Shown piece by piece: positions 30,999-33,182 of a stretch of 33,182 nt of DNA. A program made the position numbers and the translations under genes. Position 1 is the first letter of the stretch; each line of letters opens with the position of its first letter. The stretch is from an uncultured Chloroflexota bacterium (GTDB lineage Bacteria; Chloroflexota; UBA11872; UBA12225), in NCBI GenBank assembly GCA_902805635.1, contig CADCTC010000231.1, forward strand, positions 1-33,182. The letters run 5' to 3'. The notes under the pieces are model-generated. The model worked only from the letters and a program-made list of their open reading frames with translations, ran no database searches and had not been told where the DNA came from.

Positions 30999-31105
30999 GT
31001 GATCCCCGCGCGTTCAATCCCGGCGGCACGTGCCGGTGCGGGAGCAACTTCGCCCGCACCGGCAGCCAGGTGCGCTTGGACAGGGTGCCTGGCTGTAGGC
31101 ACTGA
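30995..31105 (+). CDS. Putative 36-residue Cys-containing micro-protein
   Basis: ATG 30995 has a near-perfect ribosome binding site, AGGAGGT, ten bases upstream, better than most genes in this window. The product begins MSDPRAFNPGGTCRCGSNFA and ends VPGCRH, with three cysteines and a terminal histidine arranged like one small zinc knuckle (CxC...CxH). No homologue is recognised. It is followed after 23 bp by the LuxR-type HTH gene, so it may be its partner or a leader peptide. Confidence 0.5.
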   Translation: MSDPRAFNPGGTCRCGSNFARTGSQVRLDRVPGCRH

Positions 31106-31128
31106 GCTTGCTGTAGTGGCTGCACCTT

Positions 31129-31401
31129 ATGACGACCAGTGCCACAGTTCCCGACGCATCCGAGCTGCGGGAGCCCGCGGAGCCAGGTCCAGGTGTGGGG
31201 CTGCGGCCTCGCGAGCTGCTATTCCTGCTGCTCCACTCGCGGGGCTACACTCGGGCGCAACTGGGGGACTATTTCGCCGATGTGCTGGGGATGACCGCCC
31301 AGGAGGTGGACGGGACATTGGACAGTGCCGCGCGTCACCTGGGTGCGGCCGATCTGGACCAGGCCGTCTCAAATGCACGGCGGCGCGGCCTGATCGAATA
31401 G
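31129..31401 (+). CDS. Stand-alone LuxR-type (GerE-like) HTH protein
   Basis: A 90-residue protein. After a disordered N-terminus (TVPDASELREPAEPGPGVG), the remaining 65 residues follow the GerE pattern: LRPRELLFLLLHSRGYTRAQ, a turn, then LGMTAQEVDGTLDSAARHLG and DQAVSNARRRGLI, compared with LTPRE...LGxxxRTQAVxxAxxxGLI of NarL/FixJ output domains. The region between the first and second helices is a little longer than usual. It has no receiver or ligand-binding domain, so it would act as a small DNA-binding protein or compete with other regulators. No ribosome binding site is visible before ATG 31129, which may mean coupling to the upstream micro-ORF. Confidence 0.72.
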   Translation: MTTSATVPDASELREPAEPGPGVGLRPRELLFLLLHSRGYTRAQLGDYFADVLGMTAQEVDGTLDSAARHLGAADLDQAVSNARRRGLIE

Positions 31402-31463
31402 CAGGGCGCTCCACCGCGCGGTGCTGTGCTGGCGGATCGTGCCGACGTAGGGGCAGCACCCCG

Positions 31464-31724
31464 TCAGGCGCCCTCGTCTCCGAGCTCCGCCAGGGCCGCG
31501 AACGGATCGCCGTGGTGGTCCGGAAGCTCCTGTATGGCGTGGTCCACCGCCGCGAAGCGCGGGAGGCGGACGCCGTGCATACCGGCGCGGGCGCGCCAGC
31601 AGTCAGGGCAGAGTCCGTCCGTGGTGTACCCGGCCTCCCGCAGCGCGTTCACTAGTACCGGCGGCATGCGGGTCCACAGTGCCATCTCCAGGCGCTGGGC
31701 CTGGTTGCTACACCAGCTGCACAC
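31464..31724 (-). CDS. Small two-CxxC (zinc ribbon-like) protein
   Basis: An 86-residue protein starting at GTG 31724 (VCSWCSNQAQRLEMAL). CSWC and CPDC are about 35 residues apart and probably hold one zinc ion. The C-terminus is acidic (AIQELPDHHGDPFAALAELG). The frame stays open upstream and still reads protein-like (RRELVIRVCSWC), so the true start may lie a little further out. No family is named. It lies downstream of the transposase and converges with the HTH gene. Confidence 0.6.
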   Translation of the reverse strand: MCSWCSNQAQRLEMALWTRMPPVLVNALREAGYTTDGLCPDCWRARAGMHGVRLPRFAAVDHAIQELPDHHGDPFAALAELGDEGA

Positions 31725-31819
31725 GCGGATGACGAGTTCACGACGTTGATGGGTGCTGTGGGGTCGCGGCGGGGCACGGCTGCGCGATCACGGTGAGCAT
31801 CCAGGGGCCGACGTGGGTG

Positions 31820-31838
31820 AAAAAAGGCGCCCGGCACC
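31820..31838 (-). terminator. Possible intrinsic terminator after the transposase
   Basis: On the minus strand, GGTG-CCGGG-CGCC is followed directly by six T. The stem is short (four pairs, one G-T) but GC-rich, and the T-run is the only one in this region. It lies about 60 bp after the transposase stop codon. Confidence 0.4.
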
Positions 31839-31898
31839 ACTCCCGCCGCCTGCGTCTGAACGAGGCGGCGGGTCGGGGCGGCGCGCTCGGGGCGCTGG

Positions 31899-32768
31899 TC
31901 ACGCCGTTGCGGTGGTCGCTTTGATGAGATGCGCACCGAGCGCGGTGACGGCGCGTGCTACCGCGCGGATGCCCTCGTGGCGGGTCGCACGAGCAGGATC
32001 GTAGCCCGGCACGAACATGGCGAGGTGCGCGTGCCCTCGCCGCAGCGCGTGGAGCGCCTCGAAGCCCTCGAAGAACCGCTGCCCCGTGGCCAGCGTCTTG
32101 ACCCCGCGGGCACCGCGCAGGCGGTCGCGGACGAAGACGTGGCTGCGCTCGATCGGCTTGGTGGTCTCGCCTCTCGCGCGGCGCAGCCACGTCCGGACGT
32201 GCTCGGCCTCTGGCAGCACCGCCTGGACCGCTTTGACGTACGGCTGGTGGTGGTCACTGATCACCTGCGTGGGGTGCCAGCCGGTGCGCGCCAGCGCCTG
32301 CCGGAAGAACGACCCCGCCGAGTCGGTGTCCCGATGCTGCCGGAAGAGCACGTCCACCACCTGGCCGGTCTCGTCCACCGCCCGGTACAGGTACCGCTTG
32401 GCTTTCTCCCGGAAGAAGAACACCTCATCCACGTAGCACCTGGTGCCCAGGGGCCGGCGGTGCTTCCGGACCTCGGCGGCCAGCAGCGGCCCGAAGGTCT
32501 GGACCCAGCGCAGGACGGTACGCGTGGACACGTTAATGCCCCGCTCGGCCAGGAGCTCCATCACGCTCGCGGCAGACAGGGGATGGCTCAGGGACCAGCG
32601 CACCGCCAGCAGGATCACCTCCGCCGGCCAGCGGTAGCCGGCGAACGCTGACGCGGAGCGCTCGGTGAAGTCCTTTCCGCAGGGGCGGCAGGCGTAGCGC
32701 TGGCGGCCGGCGCCGTCATGGCCGTCTCGCTTGGACGCCCGCCGGCGGCAGAAGGGGCAGGTGGGCAT
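31899..32768 (-). CDS. IS6-like DDE transposase with N-terminal zinc finger
   Basis: A 289-residue protein. An N-terminal zinc ribbon (CPFCRRR at 4-10, YACRPCGKDF) is followed by an HTH (GINVSTRTVLRWVQTFGPLL) and a DDE catalytic domain. The first Asp is in CYVDEVFFFREKAKRYLYRA, the second in VISDHHQPYVKA, and the Glu in KPIERSHVFVRDRLRGARG. VDETGQVVDVLFRQHRDTDS matches the IS6/ISCR-like rve domain. The full length and intact motifs suggest an active or recently active element. It is read from ATG 32768. Confidence 0.88.
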   Translation of the reverse strand: MPTCPFCRRRASKRDGHDGAGRQRYACRPCGKDFTERSASAFAGYRWPAEVILLAVRWSLSHPLSAASVMELLAERGINVSTRTVLRWVQTFGPLLAAEVRKHRRPLGTRCYVDEVFFFREKAKRYLYRAVDETGQVVDVLFRQHRDTDSAGSFFRQALARTGWHPTQVISDHHQPYVKAVQAVLPEAEHVRTWLRRARGETTKPIERSHVFVRDRLRGARGVKTLATGQRFFEGFEALHALRRGHAHLAMFVPGYDPARATRHEGIRAVARAVTALGAHLIKATTATA

Positions 32769-32782
32769 CAGGTCCCAACCCT

Positions 32783-32822
32783 ACCAGCACCAGACAAATT
32801 CGCGAACTCCTGCGGTGCTGGT
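32783..32822. repeat. Inverted repeat upstream of the transposase
   Basis: ACCAGCACC (32783-32791) and GGTGCTGGT (32814-32822) are perfect complements with a 22-base spacer, located 15 bp before the transposase start codon. It could be the element's end, or a site where the transposase represses its own gene. Confidence 0.6.
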
Positions 32823-32824
32823 CC

Positions 32825-32944
32825 GGGAGCGCCGCCGGTGGTCCCGCAGCGGCAACGGCGCCCGCCCCAGCGGCGCCGGCTGCCGGGGAAAGCCCGCAGC
32901 CCGACGGCGCAGCGGACGGCCCGAAGCCGCAGACAGCCGACTGA
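32825..32944 (+). pseudogene. Possible 3' remnant of a plus-strand gene beside the IS element
   Basis: A 39-codon stretch ending at TGA 32942 reads GSAAGGPAAATAPAPAAPAA then GESPQPDGAADGPKPQTAD, the Ala/Pro/Asp composition of disordered protein tails. It has no start codon of its own and begins where the IS-linked inverted repeat ends. It may be the tail of a gene cut by the insertion, or chance in GC-rich DNA. No family can be assigned. Confidence 0.2.
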
Positions 32945-33048
32945 AGGAGGCATGCTGCCCGCCTGATCCGGGCCACGGGACATCCCGGGGTAGAGCGTCC
33001 CGCCCGGCGCCCGGCCGGCCTGGGCCGCTTGAGGTGGCCCTTGCGCGG

Positions 33049-33182
33049 CTACGCCCTGCCGGGGCCTCCTCCACCACGGCGGGGCGGCGGGAGCGAGGGC
33101 GGTGGGTCGAAGCCGGTGGCGATGACGGTGATCCGCACGGCGTCGCCGCTGCGCGGGTCCAGCGCGGTGCCGAAGATGACCT
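33049..33182 (-). CDS. ftsZ: Cell division protein FtsZ, C-terminal end (5' part outside window)
   Basis: The last 43 codons of the gene are visible on the minus strand: VIFGTALDPRSGDAVRITVI followed by ATGFDPPP, matching the NIIFGxxxDxxxxDEVRVTVIATGF end of the FtsZ GTPase/activation core. FtsZ is the tubulin-like GTPase forming the division ring. After the core only 17 residues remain (PPPSLPPPRRGGGG and PGRA) before TAG 33049. The conserved C-terminal peptide (IPxFLRR-like) that binds FtsA or SepF is missing, so this is either a shortened FtsZ or a second FtsZ paralogue. Confidence 0.88.
   Translation of the reverse strand, partial: VIFGTALDPRSGDAVRITVIATGFDPPPSLPPPRRGGGGPGRA

Larger units (their letters stand above)
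31820..32822 (-). mobile_element. IS6-like insertion sequence (ends not determined)
   Basis: One transposase gene with the terminator-like sequence after it and an inverted repeat (32783-32822) before it. Comparing both flanks by eye, I found no matching terminal inverted repeats or target duplication, so the limits given are only approximate. Confidence 0.4.

Noticed and set aside
30406..31125. A 239-codon minus-strand frame over the start of the EEP gene and the tiny ORFs
   Set aside because: Part of it is a shadow of the EEP protein, and the rest is Arg/Ser/Pro-rich without a ribosome binding site.
31740..32830. Terminal inverted repeats for the IS6-like element
   Set aside because: Reading both flanks inwards gave no matching 14-20 bp ends. 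The 32783-32822 inverted repeat is local to one side only.
32781..33077. A 98-codon minus-strand frame after ftsZ
   Set aside because: It overlaps the end of ftsZ in another frame and is Arg/Gly/Ser-rich; I could not connect it to a shifted FtsZ tail.

Overview
The window is high-GC bacterial DNA with tightly packed genes. It looks like Chloroflexota, probably from a soil, freshwater or otherwise environmental genome. That placement is an inference: no rRNA or other marker is present. It rests on the GC content, the DUF1802, NUDT6-like Nudix, DUF362 and zinc-ribbon hypothetical proteins, and the many dispersed palindromic repeats. No tRNA, rRNA, CRISPR array or phage gene was seen.

Left part (1-6885, mostly minus strand). 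A secreted PQQ-type beta-propeller protein runs off the left edge. Next comes an assimilatory sulfate reduction operon read leftwards from 6885: an APS kinase-ATP sulfurylase fusion, a ferredoxin-type sulfite reductase, a 4Fe-4S CysH-type reductase, and two small uncharacterised genes at the end. A roughly 280 bp divergent region separates it from a LysR-type regulator. The regulator overlaps a solute-binding lipoprotein gene by 4 bp, followed by a DUF1802 gene and a NUDT6-like Nudix hydrolase.

Middle part (11.3-18.4 kb, plus strand). A good sigma70-type promoter with a palindrome over its -35 box precedes doxX, pirin and glutaredoxin genes, which look like a redox or electrophile stress operon. 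Then come an enolase-superfamily sugar-acid dehydratase relative with one altered active-site residue, a HEPN protein paired with an unrecognised 93-residue partner, an enterochelin-esterase-like hydrolase, a secreted GH99-like protein and an uncharacterised charged protein.

Right part (18.5-33.2 kb, mixed strands). This holds a DUF362 protein, a CAP-domain lipoprotein diverging from a secreted cadherin-like protein, two Cys-containing hypotheticals, an AMP-ligase/ACP/acyltransferase fusion, a polytopic membrane protein with a C-terminal helix-turn-helix, a zf-HC2 (anti-sigma-like) protein, a membrane-anchored hypothetical, an endonuclease/exonuclease/phosphatase-family protein, a cluster of very small ORFs ending in a lone LuxR-type HTH, an IS6-like transposase, and the 3' end of ftsZ on the right edge.

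The most unusual feature is the repeat landscape. At least four palindromic or short-tandem families occur between genes. Members of three of them also lie in frame inside conserved protein-coding genes: the solute-binding protein, the acyl ligase and the membrane HTH protein. This resembles the protein-invading palindromic elements described in Rickettsia. The second most interesting item is the HEPN gene with a non-MNT partner.
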